Shown: piece after piece, positions 1-8,968 of the stretch | Layout of the letters: the number at the start of each line of letters is the position of its first letter | Numbering within the stretch: the first letter of the stretch is position 1 | DNA from: Enterococcus alcedinis | Lineage (GTDB): Bacteria > Bacillota > Bacilli > Lactobacillales > Enterococcaceae | Reading direction: 5' to 3' | DNA: 64,000 bases | Assembly: GCF_014635985.1 (NCBI RefSeq) | Contig: NZ_BMDT01000004.1 | Span: forward strand, 124,001 to 188,000 | Notes under the pieces: model-generated | The model's database searches: none | The model's input: only the letters and a program-made list of their open reading frames with translations | Told to the model about the DNA's origin: nothing | Translations under genes and position numbers: made by a program

Positions 1-116
1 ACGAAGGATTTGACGTTGATAATCCAGATAATTACACTCGCGAGTGGTTCTCATGGGCAAACATGATGTTCTGTGAGTTAGTAATGGACTACTTTGATAT
101 CCGTGTTGAAAAATAA
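1..116 (+). CDS. GH125 exo-alpha-1,6-mannosidase, C-terminal fragment
   Basis: This is the 3' end of a gene that starts before the window; the reading frame begins at base 3. The 37 visible residues contain YTREWFSWANMMFCELV, which matches the conserved C-terminus of metal-independent GH125 mannosidases, where a tryptophan-rich helix precedes a G/CEL motif. Family knowledge: GH125 removes alpha-1,6-linked mannose and is often encoded next to GH38 enzymes in streptococcal N-glycan loci. The GH38 gene follows after only 27 bases with no terminator, so the two are probably co-transcribed. The catalytic part lies outside the window, so the call rests on the tail and the neighbour. Confidence 0.7.
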   Translation, partial: EGFDVDNPDNYTREWFSWANMMFCELVMDYFDIRVEK

Positions 117-143
117 GAAGTAAAAAATAGGAGCGTATATTTA

Positions 144-2828
144 ATGAAGAAAAAAGTTTATATTATTTCTCATAGTCACTGGGACCGTGAGTGGTACTTA
201 CCATACGAGCAACACCATATGTTATTAGTTGAATTAATGGATGATTTATTAGAACTATTTGAAACAGATCCAGATTTCAATAGTTTCCACTTAGATGGTC
301 AAACGATTTTATTAGATGACTACTTGCAAGTACGTCCAGAAAAACGTGACGCGATTCAAAAAGCCATCGATGACGGTAAATTACGCATTGGACCTTTCTA
401 CATTTTACAAGATGACTTCTTAATTAGTTCAGAGTCAAACGTACGTAACATGTTAATTGGAATGGAAGACAGTAAAAAATGGGGTACGCCAGTTAAATTA
501 GGTTACTTCCCAGATACTTTCGGAAATATGGGACAAGCACCACAAATGATGAAGAAAGCTGGACTAGAAGCAGCGGCGTTTGGTCGTGGTGTTAAACCAA
601 TCGGCTTTGATAACGAAGTTTTAGAACAAGAAAGCTACTCTTCTCAATACTCTGAGATGTGGTGGAAAGGTCCAGACCAATCTGAGATCTTTGGTTTATT
701 GTTTGCAAACTGGTACAGTAACGGAAATGAAATTCCAGCTGAAAAAGAAGCAGCAGTGAAGTTCTGGGATCAAAAATTAGCAGACGTTGAGCAATTTGCT
801 TCAACAGGTCACTTATTAATGATGAATGGTGTTGACCACCAACCCGTTCAAAAAGACGTAACAGCAGCAATTAAATTAGCGAACGAATTATATCCAGAGT
901 ATGAGTTTATTCACTCAAACTTCACGGATTATTTAGAAGCTGTTCAAAGCGATTTACCAGAAGACTTAGGAACAGTGGAAGGCGAGTTAACGTCACAAGA
1001 AACAGACGGTTGGTATACATTAGCGAATACTTCTTCTGCACGTGTTTACTTAAAACAATGGAATACACGTGTTCAACGCCAATTAGAAAATATTGCAGAG
1101 CCGTTAGCAACAATGGCTTATGAAGTAACAGGTAAATACCCACATGATGAATTAGATTATGGTTGGAAGACATTAATGCAAAATCACCCACATGACTCAA
1201 TCTGTGGTTGTTCAGTTGATGAAGTTCACCGTGAAATGATGCCTCGTTTTGAAAAAGCTAACGAAGTTGGAATCTATGTAGCAAACGAAGCGGTTCGTCA
1301 ATTAACAGAACAATTTGATACAACCGTTTTCCCAGAAGGAAGCTTCCCGTTTGTTGTGTTTAACACGAATGGATTAGTAAAATCAGGCGATGCAATTGTT
1401 GATATCGAATTACAACGTAAGACATTCCATGAAGGTTGGCCAGCGAAAATTTATCGTGAATTAGAAGAAGTAGCAAAAGGCGATTACCATGTAATTGATA
1501 AAGATGGCAATGTTGTTTCAGCAGTTATTTCTGAAGAGGACGTTCGTTTTGACTATGATTTACCAAAAGATGCTTTCCGTATCCCTTATATGGAGCGTTT
1601 TGTAACGGTAACAATGCCTGTAACAGACATGGCACCTTACGCTTGGGAAACCTATGCAGTTGTTGCTGGAAAAGCAGAAGTTGCAGATACAAATGTTTTA
1701 GCTAATGAAGCTGGAACAGTTGTTGAAAATGACTTAATTAAAGTTGAAATTGCTGAAAATGGTTCATTAACCGTAACAGATAAAGCAACAAACGTAAGCG
1801 TTGATAACTTAGCTGTCTTTGAAAACGTTGGAGATATTGCGAATGAGTACATCTTCTTCCAACCACAAGGCGACAAAGCCATTTTATCGAGCGATGTTAA
1901 AGCAGAAATCAAAGTTCTTTCAAATACAGCTGAAAAAGCAGTAATCGAATTGGTTCATGTGTTAGATATTCCGGTATCAGCGGATGAATTATTAGAAAAA
2001 GAACAAAAAATGGTTGTTGGCTTCCCATCACGTAAAGCACAACGCTCAAAAGAAACAGCACCACTTGCAATTACAACAACGGTTACCGTTCGTTCAAACA
2101 GCAAGAAAATTGATTTTGAAACAAGCTTAGATAACCAAATGAAAGACCACCGTCTACGTGTGTTATTCCCAACAGGTTTAGTGAATGTTGAAACACACGA
2201 AGCAGATAGTATTTATGAAGTTGTTAAACGTCCAAACGGTGTGAGTGCAAGTTGGAAAAACCCAACGAACCCACAACACCAACATGCATTTGCAAACTTA
2301 CATGATGACACTTATGGTGTAACAGTTGGTAACTATGGCTTAAATGAGTACGAAGTTGAAAACAATGATACGATTGCTGTCACGTTATTACGTGCAGTAG
2401 GTGAGTTAGGTGACTGGGGTTACTTCCCAACACCAGAAGCACAATGTATCGGTGAATACACATTTAACTACAGTGTTGAATTACACGCAGAACCAGCAAC
2501 ACGTTATGCGACATACGAAAACACTTATACAGCACAAGTACCATTTACAACAAAACAAGTTGCGATTCAATCTGGAACATTAGCGCCAAGCCGTCAATTT
2601 ATTGAATTAGAAGGTGAGCAATTCGTTCCAACAGCGTTAAAACGTCGTAAATCAGATAATCATGTAATCTTACGTGGATTTAACATGGCTGATGTTGAGC
2701 GCGATTTAACAATCAAAAAAGAGAGCGTTCAACCAGAGCTTCTAAACTTATTAGAAGAAAAAATGGACGAAGCTTATCCAGAAAAACTAGGCGCTTACGA
2801 AATCCGTACAGTTGGTCTAGGCGAATAA
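144..2828 (+). CDS. GH38 alpha-mannosidase
   Basis: An 894-residue retaining alpha-mannosidase that hydrolyses alpha-linked mannose from N-glycan-type oligosaccharides; it has no signal peptide, so it acts in the cytoplasm. The N-terminus carries the zinc-binding HSHWDREW (residues 10-17), and GYFPDTFGN (120-128) holds the likely nucleophile D124. A further metal-site motif, NHPHDS, lies near residue 350. The C-terminal half is the beta-rich GH38 domain. Length matches bacterial MngB/SpGH38-type enzymes (about 880-900). The start has a GGAG-type ribosome site. It follows a GH125 gene, which suggests stepwise removal of different mannose linkages. It ends at a strong bidirectional terminator. 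Confidence 0.93.
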   Translation: MKKKVYIISHSHWDREWYLPYEQHHMLLVELMDDLLELFETDPDFNSFHLDGQTILLDDYLQVRPEKRDAIQKAIDDGKLRIGPFYILQDDFLISSESNVRNMLIGMEDSKKWGTPVKLGYFPDTFGNMGQAPQMMKKAGLEAAAFGRGVKPIGFDNEVLEQESYSSQYSEMWWKGPDQSEIFGLLFANWYSNGNEIPAEKEAAVKFWDQKLADVEQFASTGHLLMMNGVDHQPVQKDVTAAIKLANELYPEYEFIHSNFTDYLEAVQSDLPEDLGTVEGELTSQETDGWYTLANTSSARVYLKQWNTRVQRQLENIAEPLATMAYEVTGKYPHDELDYGWKTLMQNHPHDSICGCSVDEVHREMMPRFEKANEVGIYVANEAVRQLTEQFDTTVFPEGSFPFVVFNTNGLVKSGDAIVDIELQRKTFHEGWPAKIYRELEEVAKGDYHVIDKDGNVVSAVISEEDVRFDYDLPKDAFRIPYMERFVTVTMPVTDMAPYAWETYAVVAGKAEVADTNVLANEAGTVVENDLIKVEIAENGSLTVTDKATNVSVDNLAVFENVGDIANEYIFFQPQGDKAILSSDVKAEIKVLSNTAEKAVIELVHVLDIPVSADELLEKEQKMVVGFPSRKAQRSKETAPLAITTTVTVRSNSKKIDFETSLDNQMKDHRLRVLFPTGLVNVETHEADSIYEVVKRPNGVSASWKNPTNPQHQHAFANLHDDTYGVTVGNYGLNEYEVENNDTIAVTLLRAVGELGDWGYFPTPEAQCIGEYTFNYSVELHAEPATRYATYENTYTAQVPFTTKQVAIQSGTLAPSRQFIELEGEQFVPTALKRRKSDNHVILRGFNMADVERDLTIKKESVQPELLNLLEEKMDEAYPEKLGAYEIRTVGLGE

Positions 2829-2883
2829 TCTTGTTTTATCCCATTTTAACAACTCCTTCAAGATTTTAAAGTGGATTATATAC

Positions 2884-2920
2884 AAAACAAGCAGTGGCTG
2901 CATGAACCACTGCTTGTTTT
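2884..2920. terminator. Bidirectional intrinsic terminator
   Basis: A perfect 14-bp stem (2884-2897 with 2907-2920) has T/A runs on both sides, so it can end the mannosidase transcript on the plus strand and the peptidase-like gene on the minus strand. Confidence 0.9.
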
Positions 2921-2955
2921 TTGTGATTTTAAATAATGTAGGCAAGAACAAGCGA

Positions 2956-3762
2956 TTATTTTTCTGTTAAGTATAGGGATTGTTTTCCCATCTTGTTAAA
3001 AGTCGCTTCAAATTGATCACGATCAATTGCCCGGTTTTTGGCGTATAGGGGATCATTGACATAGATATTTTGTTCGTCAAAGCCTACGATAACACCTGAA
3101 TGAATCAAGGGAGTGACTAAATAATCACCTGTGGGCGTTTTCCAGGGAATGAAATCATCGTCTGTTGGTGTCTCAAAATCAAGTGTTGCGATGACCCAAA
3201 TCGGATTGCCAATCGCGACTTGCTTCAATAAAGTATTTAAATCAGTCTGCGTACTTGCGATAACTTTTAAATGATCAGGGACATATTCTTGAGCCAATCG
3301 CTCAATGGGAGGCACGAAGACACCCATCGCCATCACTTCATCGGTCATGCTACCAACAAAACCTTGATTTGGATCCCCTTTTAAACCAGATTCGTACGTT
3401 AAAGGGACATGTTCTAGTTCATCAGCAAGCGTGTTTTTGTTTACTTCGATATGATAGTGATTTAAAACCATCGCTAGTGAGGTTACTTCGCAACCGTTAA
3501 CGAGTGGTGAATGTTTCAATTGGTGTATGAAGGGGACGTCCAGTAACATTTCAGTTATTTCAACTCCAGGTATGGGTTCGATTTTTTGATAGCCCATACT
3601 TTTTGTGTCTTCAAAAATGAAGCCTTCAGGTTCTCCAAAGGACATGAACTTACTAAGAGGACGAATAAATGTAATGTATAAAAAAATAATGAGCGCACTG
3701 ATAATGATAATTCGCTTGCCCCGCTTCGATGTTTCTTGCCACGATTGCTTCCAAAAAGACAT
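2956..3762 (-). CDS. Membrane-anchored C39-like cysteine peptidase domain protein
   Basis: 268 residues from the chosen ATG at 3762, which has AGGTG six to seven bases upstream; an in-frame extension to 3816 lacks a ribosome site. One N-terminal membrane segment (about 17-33) would leave the rest outside the cell. The extracellular part has the papain-like C39_2 layout: NGCEVTSLAMVL with the candidate nucleophile C91, then HSGVIVGFD with H221, then VNDP with D237. Family knowledge: such domains occur in secreted peptidases or amidases of Firmicutes and most lack a defined substrate. It stands alone, convergent with the mannosidase gene. Domain call is good; substrate is unknown. Confidence 0.75.
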   Translation of the reverse strand: MSFWKQSWQETSKRGKRIIIISALIIFLYITFIRPLSKFMSFGEPEGFIFEDTKSMGYQKIEPIPGVEITEMLLDVPFIHQLKHSPLVNGCEVTSLAMVLNHYHIEVNKNTLADELEHVPLTYESGLKGDPNQGFVGSMTDEVMAMGVFVPPIERLAQEYVPDHLKVIASTQTDLNTLLKQVAIGNPIWVIATLDFETPTDDDFIPWKTPTGDYLVTPLIHSGVIVGFDEQNIYVNDPLYAKNRAIDRDQFEATFNKMGKQSLYLTEK

Positions 3763-3865
3763 GATAGACACCTCATTTCTGTTATTATGTATCGGATGAT
3801 TGAGGCTTGAAATCAAGCCTTGCTTTCTTTCAAGTTGACAAGCATATATTTTTTCTGAAACTCAT

Positions 3866-3873
3866 GCTATAAT
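3866..3873 (+). promoter_or_regulatory. Extended -10 promoter for the small zinc protein
   Basis: TGCTATAAT (-10 hexamer at 3868-3873) forms an extended -10 element about 70 bases before the ATG at 3941. A TTGACA at 3835-3840 is too far away (27 bases) to serve as the matching -35. Confidence 0.5.
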
Positions 3874-3940
3874 GAACTGCTTCTATTCTAGAGGAATTTG
3901 AACAAAAGATAAAGACTTATCTAAAGGGAGGAGAAATAAT

Positions 3941-4150
3941 ATGAATAAACGTTGGACGATTGAACGTATTCGTGAATTTGTTGAAAAAAATTCAGACAGT
4001 AAGTTATTAACGACAGAATACCATGGATTCTCTCAAAATTTATTATTTGAATGTGCTTGTGGCAATCGCTTCGAGAAGAAATTCAAGAAATTTAAAGATA
4101 ATCATCAAAGAAAATGCGACGTATGCCAACCACCAAAAGAATCACGGTAA
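3941..4150 (+). CDS. Small zinc-ribbon-like protein, unknown function
   Basis: A 69-residue basic protein with AAAGGGAGGAG-type ribosome site just upstream of the ATG. It has one CAC...CDVC arrangement (C44 and C46, then two cysteines near the end), consistent with a small treble-clef or zinc-ribbon fold. Similar modules with a conserved W-T/I-E-R-IREFVEKNS start occur as repeats in Firmicutes and phage nuclease-type proteins; that is recalled, not verified. It is a stand-alone single domain with its own promoter and a terminator after it. A nucleic-acid-binding role is possible, but the function is unknown. Confidence 0.6.
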   Translation: MNKRWTIERIREFVEKNSDSKLLTTEYHGFSQNLLFECACGNRFEKKFKKFKDNHQRKCDVCQPPKESR

Positions 4151-4270
4151 ATCAGGTGCAATAAAAATCGCTCTGCGCTAAGCAACTGGAAGGGCACACG
4201 CCAATCGGTTCTTTCGATTGTGCGAGTGAACAGAAATTGTCGCAAGGCATACTTTGTATTTGCTAGAATC

Positions 4271-4311
4271 AAAAAACAAGCACGAGTTTTTCACTCATGC
4301 TTGTTTTTTTT
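4271..4311. terminator. Bidirectional intrinsic terminator
   Basis: An A-rich/T-rich stem (4271-4287 with 4293-4309, one mismatch) with poly-T on each strand lies between the convergent small zinc gene and the 162-residue gene. The 120 bases before it (4151-4270) show no ORF or clear element. Confidence 0.85.
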
Positions 4312-4312
4312 C

Positions 4313-4801
4313 TTAAATAAATTGTGTATCACTCATTGAAGTTTCTTCTAGGAACCATTCGCCATCGATCTTAACGAATGTATGGTTCGCTTCAGTAATG
4401 TGGTTTCGATATTTATTGCTTCCCTTATTAATCGTTTTTTGGCGGGCAAGGACTTGAATTCTTTCGCCGTCGTCTTTCGTTACTTTGAATTCTAATAACG
4501 TATGTTCAACGTCATACTCCTCAAAAAAGGCGGCCATTTCTTTTTTTGTTGCTTCGCGAGCACTTGGAACGAGTGTGCTGACATATAAATCAAGGTCTTC
4601 GTCATTGGCAGCTTGTAGATTTTTTTCTAAGACTGCTAAAGCGGCTAATGCTTCTTCTTGATTATTTATTTTACCGGTTACTTCGACTTCGCCGGCTTCT
4701 TGATTGATATTGTCACTAATTTTGTTTGCTTGATTAAAATAATTTAAAACAAAAATTAGGAACAGGATGCCTGCAACACCGATAAACATTTTTTTATACA
4801 T
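4313..4801 (-). CDS. Membrane-anchored or secreted protein, NTF2-like, unknown function
   Basis: 162 residues, start supported by AGGGGG nine bases upstream. An N-terminal hydrophobic stretch (about 5-20) is followed by a non-membrane domain rich in acidic residues. The alternating pattern of helices and the ending HTFVKIDGEWFLEET resemble NTF2/SnoaL-like and DUF4878-type accessory domains. There is no lipobox cysteine. It lies 26 bases downstream of the GH20 gene on the same strand, so the two probably form an operon. I do not recognise a specific family. Confidence 0.6.
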   Translation of the reverse strand: MYKKMFIGVAGILFLIFVLNYFNQANKISDNINQEAGEVEVTGKINNQEEALAALAVLEKNLQAANDEDLDLYVSTLVPSAREATKKEMAAFFEEYDVEHTLLEFKVTKDDGERIQVLARQKTINKGSNKYRNHITEANHTFVKIDGEWFLEETSMSDTQFI

Positions 4802-4827
4802 TGTGATTCCCCCTGAGATGGTAACGT

Positions 4828-6708
4828 CTAAACGTCAGATAGTTTGCTTGGACTTATTATACCATGATAGAGGTTGCGTCCGATAATAATTCCTTCAGGC
4901 ATTGGGTAAGGACCGTCAAAAGGTAATAGCGTTGCTGCTAGTTCCTCGATTGGCTGATTGTGTTCAAGCCAATTGTTAATGCGCCAAACGGTCGTATCGA
5001 TGCGACTTAAGATTCCGCCATAACGAATATCGAGCACTTCCCAACCAAAAGCTTTATTGGCCGTAAACCAAATATCACGGTGTCCAAGGCGTAGTGCTTC
5101 GACTTGAGCTTTTAGTTTGTTAATTGGCTCAAGTAAAGCACGCATTGCTGCGGTATCAGTGTTTACGTAAGCTGTTCTTAATTTACGACCTAAGTCTGTT
5201 TTCGTGACAAGTAGTTGTGCAAAGCGTGTATAGTGTTCGAACAGAGTGGCCGTTTTTTGTGAGTAGACAGCATTTTCTAAATCACTTGCTAAGGCCTCGT
5301 AATGCTTGGTCAACTCAAATGGTGCAATCGTTTCGTCATACAGACCAATCAGTAAGTCTTGATACAAGATAATTTTACTAATCGCCGAAGCATTTGGGTT
5401 TTCAGGCGCAACACCTGGTGTTTGATCAAAACGATCAAGTAATAAGAAGCTTTCCATTGATTCGCCTTGAATTTCTTCAAAACGTTGCGCTAGTAGTTCA
5501 TCGGAAACACTCACGTTGAATTGGTGTTCGGCAAAGAGTTGCAAGCCAAGTAAGGCAGTATCAAAGGGTGCTTCTGCGCCGTCATCGCCCCAAAGTGTCG
5601 CGTAGATTGATTCAATTCCTTGTTTTTTACAAGCGGCTAACGCAGCGTGCGTGGAAACAATTGATTTCCCGTAGTTTGGCGCAAAGCCATTCCAAGTCCA
5701 GATACCTCCAGCGAAGACAATTGGTTTTTCGAGTAACTTATGACTCGTTAGTAAATTTTCATATTCAGATTCTTTGTGATGGTAATAGTCCCAATAAACC
5801 ATTTTAACGTTCGGGATATTTTTAACCACTTCAGTTGGGATCTCAAAATCAGGATCATAGTAGTCTCCTGTTTTTGAACCAAGACGAAAATACATGTCGC
5901 TCCACATTTCAACTTCTAGTTGCAATGCATCGGTAATTTCTAGAACTTTAGCTAAGTGGCGATTCATAATATCAAAACGGTTATCAAAACCATTTTTTTG
6001 TAAATAGCGACCGAGTCCCAATGTGTGTGCTTCATCCATACCGATATGAATTTTCTTCGTACGGAATGGGCGAGAAGCGGCTTGAATCGCTTTATCTAAG
6101 AATGCATATGTTTGTGGTTCATCCACGAGTAAAATATCTTCCGTGTCACGCATCTCACGTGAAAAATTCCATTTTAAAGGATTTTTTAAATGACCTAATA
6201 CTTGAATCGAAGGAATGACTTCAATTCCCAAATCAAATCCATAATCATCGATTTCTTTTAATTCAGCAAAAGTATACCGTCCACGTAAATAACCAAAGTA
6301 AGGGTATTCAGGAATTTCATAAGTATCTTCCATATAAAGCATTAATTGATTAAGCCCCATAATACTACATGACTGTAAAATTTCTTTGATTTTTTGAACG
6401 GTTGGTACGGCGTTACGAGAAGTATCGACCATTGGACCAATTTGTTTGAAATTTGGTTTTTCTTGTAAATGGTATTCAGTATCTTCCCAATGGTTAAGCA
6501 GTAATGCTAGTCCACGATAAAAGTGAGCCGGTTCTGAAAAAGAAATACGCATTTCACTTTGTGTTTTTTTGATAGTTAATTCTTGACCAGTGTGTAAAAT
6601 TTGTACTTCTTGTCCATCCGACGCAATTTCAAACCCTAATTTTGTTGCTAAGTGTGCCAGTCCATTTTGAACAATGCTTAAGTCACCAGAAAACATTATT
6701 TTTTTCAT
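4828..6708 (-). CDS. GH20 beta-N-acetylhexosaminidase (GcnA/GH20C-like)
   Basis: 626 residues with no signal peptide, so cytoplasmic. The GH20 Asp-Glu catalytic pair is seen in HIGMDEAH (D225-E226); the Glu is the acid/base and the Asp positions the substrate acetamido group. WSDMYFRLG and the later tryptophan-rich WTWNGFAPNYGK segment fit the substrate pocket. Length matches streptococcal GcnA/GH20C (about 627), which release terminal beta-linked GlcNAc or GalNAc from glycans. The ATG follows TAAGGAG. It is divergent from the sugar importer, with candidate cre sites in the shared promoter region, and is followed by a small membrane-protein gene. Assignment to GH20 is firm; linkage preference is inferred. 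Confidence 0.92.
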   Translation of the reverse strand: MKKIMFSGDLSIVQNGLAHLATKLGFEIASDGQEVQILHTGQELTIKKTQSEMRISFSEPAHFYRGLALLLNHWEDTEYHLQEKPNFKQIGPMVDTSRNAVPTVQKIKEILQSCSIMGLNQLMLYMEDTYEIPEYPYFGYLRGRYTFAELKEIDDYGFDLGIEVIPSIQVLGHLKNPLKWNFSREMRDTEDILLVDEPQTYAFLDKAIQAASRPFRTKKIHIGMDEAHTLGLGRYLQKNGFDNRFDIMNRHLAKVLEITDALQLEVEMWSDMYFRLGSKTGDYYDPDFEIPTEVVKNIPNVKMVYWDYYHHKESEYENLLTSHKLLEKPIVFAGGIWTWNGFAPNYGKSIVSTHAALAACKKQGIESIYATLWGDDGAEAPFDTALLGLQLFAEHQFNVSVSDELLAQRFEEIQGESMESFLLLDRFDQTPGVAPENPNASAISKIILYQDLLIGLYDETIAPFELTKHYEALASDLENAVYSQKTATLFEHYTRFAQLLVTKTDLGRKLRTAYVNTDTAAMRALLEPINKLKAQVEALRLGHRDIWFTANKAFGWEVLDIRYGGILSRIDTTVWRINNWLEHNQPIEELAATLLPFDGPYPMPEGIIIGRNLYHGIISPSKLSDV

Positions 6709-6788
6709 CTGAATCGCTCCTTATTAAATTCTCACCGTTAGTATAGTACAAAAGAGAGGATTTGCCTGTTATTTAAGAGAGATACACA

Positions 6789-6828
6789 GGGAAAGCGCTT
6801 TTTACACATCGATATAGAACGCTTTCTT
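6789..6828. promoter_or_regulatory. Two imperfect cre-like sites between GH20 and the sugar importer
   Basis: GAAAGCGCTTTTT at about 6791-6803 and, on the other strand, GAAAGCGTTCTA at about 6817-6828 keep the AAGCG core of catabolite-responsive elements but deviate at the outer positions. They lie in the divergent intergenic region, where CcpA could act on both directions. Confidence 0.45.
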
Positions 6829-6960
6829 AAATATTTCTTTGACAATTGGCCTTTTATAAAAAGAGCGAAAGGAAAGAAAAATCAAAAAAGTAGTTGATAT
6901 ACCAAGGTTCTCTACGTGTCAAAAACCACATATTGATAACCATTTAGAAAATCGTTAAGC

Positions 6961-6974
6961 TGAAAGCGTGTTCA
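6961..6974 (+). promoter_or_regulatory. Near-consensus cre site ahead of the sugar importer
   Basis: TGAAAGCGTGTTCA matches the cre consensus TGWNANCGNTNWCA at all but one position. It sits 30 bases before the first permease start, consistent with CcpA repression by promoter occlusion or roadblock. Confidence 0.65.
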
Positions 6975-7003
6975 GTAAGAACGGATTTGAAGGGGGAAAA
7001 AAA

Positions 7004-7957
7004 ATGGAGTTAACCAGTAAAAAACCAAGAGAAATGAGCGCAGCAGAAAAGCGTGAGAATAGGAAGAAGAGAATTATTGCTAGTAAACAATTATATCTTT
7101 TCATTTTACCTACATTCTTAATCTTTTTAATTTTCTCTTATATACCAATGTATGGTATCTTAATCGCATTTAAAGACTACATCCCTACATTAGGTGTATG
7201 GGGTAGCCCATGGGTAGGATTTAAACATTTTACACGATTTTTTGATTCTTATTATTTCTGGGATTTATTAAAAAATACGTTAGGTATTAGTATTTATTCT
7301 TTAGTAGTAGGTTTTCCACTACCAATCATTTTAGCATTAGCTTTGAACGAGATTAAAGACGGTCCGTTAAAGAAATTTTCGCAAACGGTTACGTACGCAC
7401 CAAACTTTATCTCAACGGTTGTGATGGTCGGTATGATCTTAGCATTCTTAAATCCATCTACGGGTATTATCAACCACGTTGTTCAATTGTTGGGAATGGA
7501 ACCGATTGCTTTTATGGAAGACCCACGTTGGTTTAAAACAGTCTACGTACTATCTGGCGTATGGCAAGGAACCGGTTGGGGCTCAGTAATCTATTTAGCA
7601 GCACTAGCGGGAGTCGACACACAGTTACATGAAGCGGCAATCGTTGATGGCGCAACACGTATTCAACGCATTTGGCACATCAACTTACCAACGATTCGTC
7701 CAACAATGGTTATTTTGTTAATCATGAACGTTGGATCTGTGATGAACTTAGGTTATGAAAAAATCTTATTAATGCAAAACCCATTAAACATGGAATCTTC
7801 AAACGTGATTGCAACTTTCGTTTACCAACAAGGTTTACTAGAAGCGCAATACAGTTACGCGGCAGCAGTTGGTTTATTCAACTCAGCAATTAACGCGATT
7901 CTAATGATTTCAGTTAACAAAATTGCAGCAAAACTTGGCGATTCAAGCCTATTCTAG
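7004..7957 (+). CDS. Sugar ABC transporter permease 1 (LplB/NgtP1-like)
   Basis: 317 residues from the ATG at 7004, preceded by GAAGGGGG; an in-frame GTG at 6968 lacks a ribosome site and overlaps the cre element. Six predicted membrane segments and the BPD_transp_1 domain, with the EAA loop EAAIVDGATRIQRIWHINLP that contacts the ATPase. It belongs to the LplB family of polysaccharide/oligosaccharide importers that use a shared ATPase encoded elsewhere; indeed no ATPase gene is present here. It is followed at 20 bases by the partner permease. By context with GH20, GH38 and GH125 genes, N-glycan fragments are the likely cargo. Confidence 0.9.
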   Translation: MELTSKKPREMSAAEKRENRKKRIIASKQLYLFILPTFLIFLIFSYIPMYGILIAFKDYIPTLGVWGSPWVGFKHFTRFFDSYYFWDLLKNTLGISIYSLVVGFPLPIILALALNEIKDGPLKKFSQTVTYAPNFISTVVMVGMILAFLNPSTGIINHVVQLLGMEPIAFMEDPRWFKTVYVLSGVWQGTGWGSVIYLAALAGVDTQLHEAAIVDGATRIQRIWHINLPTIRPTMVILLIMNVGSVMNLGYEKILLMQNPLNMESSNVIATFVYQQGLLEAQYSYAAAVGLFNSAINAILMISVNKIAAKLGDSSLF

Positions 7958-7977
7958 AAGGGAGCGAATAGTATCTT

Positions 7978-8892
7978 ATGAACAATCGATTAGTCAAAGA
8001 CACAAAAGCAGATAAAATTTTCATGGGCTTCAACTATATCTTCATCATCTTAGCGGTTGGGATTGTCTTATATCCTTTAATCTATATTATCAGTGCGTCA
8101 ATCAGTGATCCTCAGTTTGTAAACTCAGGCGAAATGTGGTTATTTCCTAAAGGGATTACTTTAGAAGGTTACAAAACGATTTTAGAGAACAATAGTATCT
8201 GGCGTGGTTACTTAAACACAATCTACTATACAGCTCTAGGAACAAGTATTAACTTACTTGTTACATTACCAGCGGCATATGCATTGTCTCGTCCAGATTT
8301 TTACGGACACCGTACGTTTACGACATTTTTATTAGTAACGATGTTTGTCAGCGGAGGATTAATTCCAAGTTACCTATTAATTAAAAACTTAGGTATGTTA
8401 AATACCGTTTGGGCGTTAGTTTTACCTGGTGCGGCTTCGGTTTATAACATTGTTGTAACAAGAACGTTCTTCCAATCAACGATCCCTCGTGAAATGGAAG
8501 AAGCAGCGATTATTGACGGCTGTTCAGATTTCAAACTATTCATGAAGATTGTTTTACCATTATCAACACCGATTATCGCTGTTATGGCGTTATTCTACGG
8601 AGTTGGACACTGGAACGGCTTCTTCAGCGCATTGATTTACTTATCAGACAAAGCAATGTATCCATTACAAATGGTATTACGTGAAATCTTAGTCTTACAA
8701 GACATGTCTTCAAACTCAATTGGTGGTACGATGACAGGTGAAATGGCACAATTAATGTATTCAAAACAACAATTAGCAGCCGTTATTAAATACGGTGTTA
8801 TGATTGTTTCAACATTACCAATCATCATGGTATACCCATTCTTACAAAAGTATTTTGTAAAAGGAATGATGGTCGGTTCAGTTAAAGGTTAG
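7978..8892 (+). CDS. Sugar ABC transporter permease 2 (YtcP/NgtP2-like)
   Basis: 304 residues with six predicted membrane helices and the EAA loop EEAAIIDGCSDFKLFMKIVL near residue 180. The family is the YtcP/AraQ-type second permease that pairs with an LplB-type permease. The gene follows a GGGAG ribosome site 20 bases after the previous stop, so the two are co-translated from one operon. The substrate-binding lipoprotein follows after 76 bases. The missing ATPase is usual for this class, which shares an MsmK-like subunit. Confidence 0.9.
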   Translation: MNNRLVKDTKADKIFMGFNYIFIILAVGIVLYPLIYIISASISDPQFVNSGEMWLFPKGITLEGYKTILENNSIWRGYLNTIYYTALGTSINLLVTLPAAYALSRPDFYGHRTFTTFLLVTMFVSGGLIPSYLLIKNLGMLNTVWALVLPGAASVYNIVVTRTFFQSTIPREMEEAAIIDGCSDFKLFMKIVLPLSTPIIAVMALFYGVGHWNGFFSALIYLSDKAMYPLQMVLREILVLQDMSSNSIGGTMTGEMAQLMYSKQQLAAVIKYGVMIVSTLPIIMVYPFLQKYFVKGMMVGSVKG

Positions 8893-8968
8893 ACACTATT
8901 ATTCATATGATTTGATTTAAACGGCATTTGTCGATTTAAAAACAATTTTTAAGGGGAGAAACAAGAGA

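Noticed and set aside
592..870. Minus-strand ORF of 92 codons inside the GH38 gene
   Set aside because: It has no ribosome site and no domain and lies fully inside a clear enzyme gene; it arises from codon bias on the other strand.
3835..3840. TTGACA as -35 for the small zinc protein
   Set aside because: It lies 27 bases from the TATAAT, too far for a sigma-A promoter.
4151..4270. Possible third copy of the clpP/glnA 3' element
   Set aside because: Only scattered short matches; no shared core could be aligned by eye.
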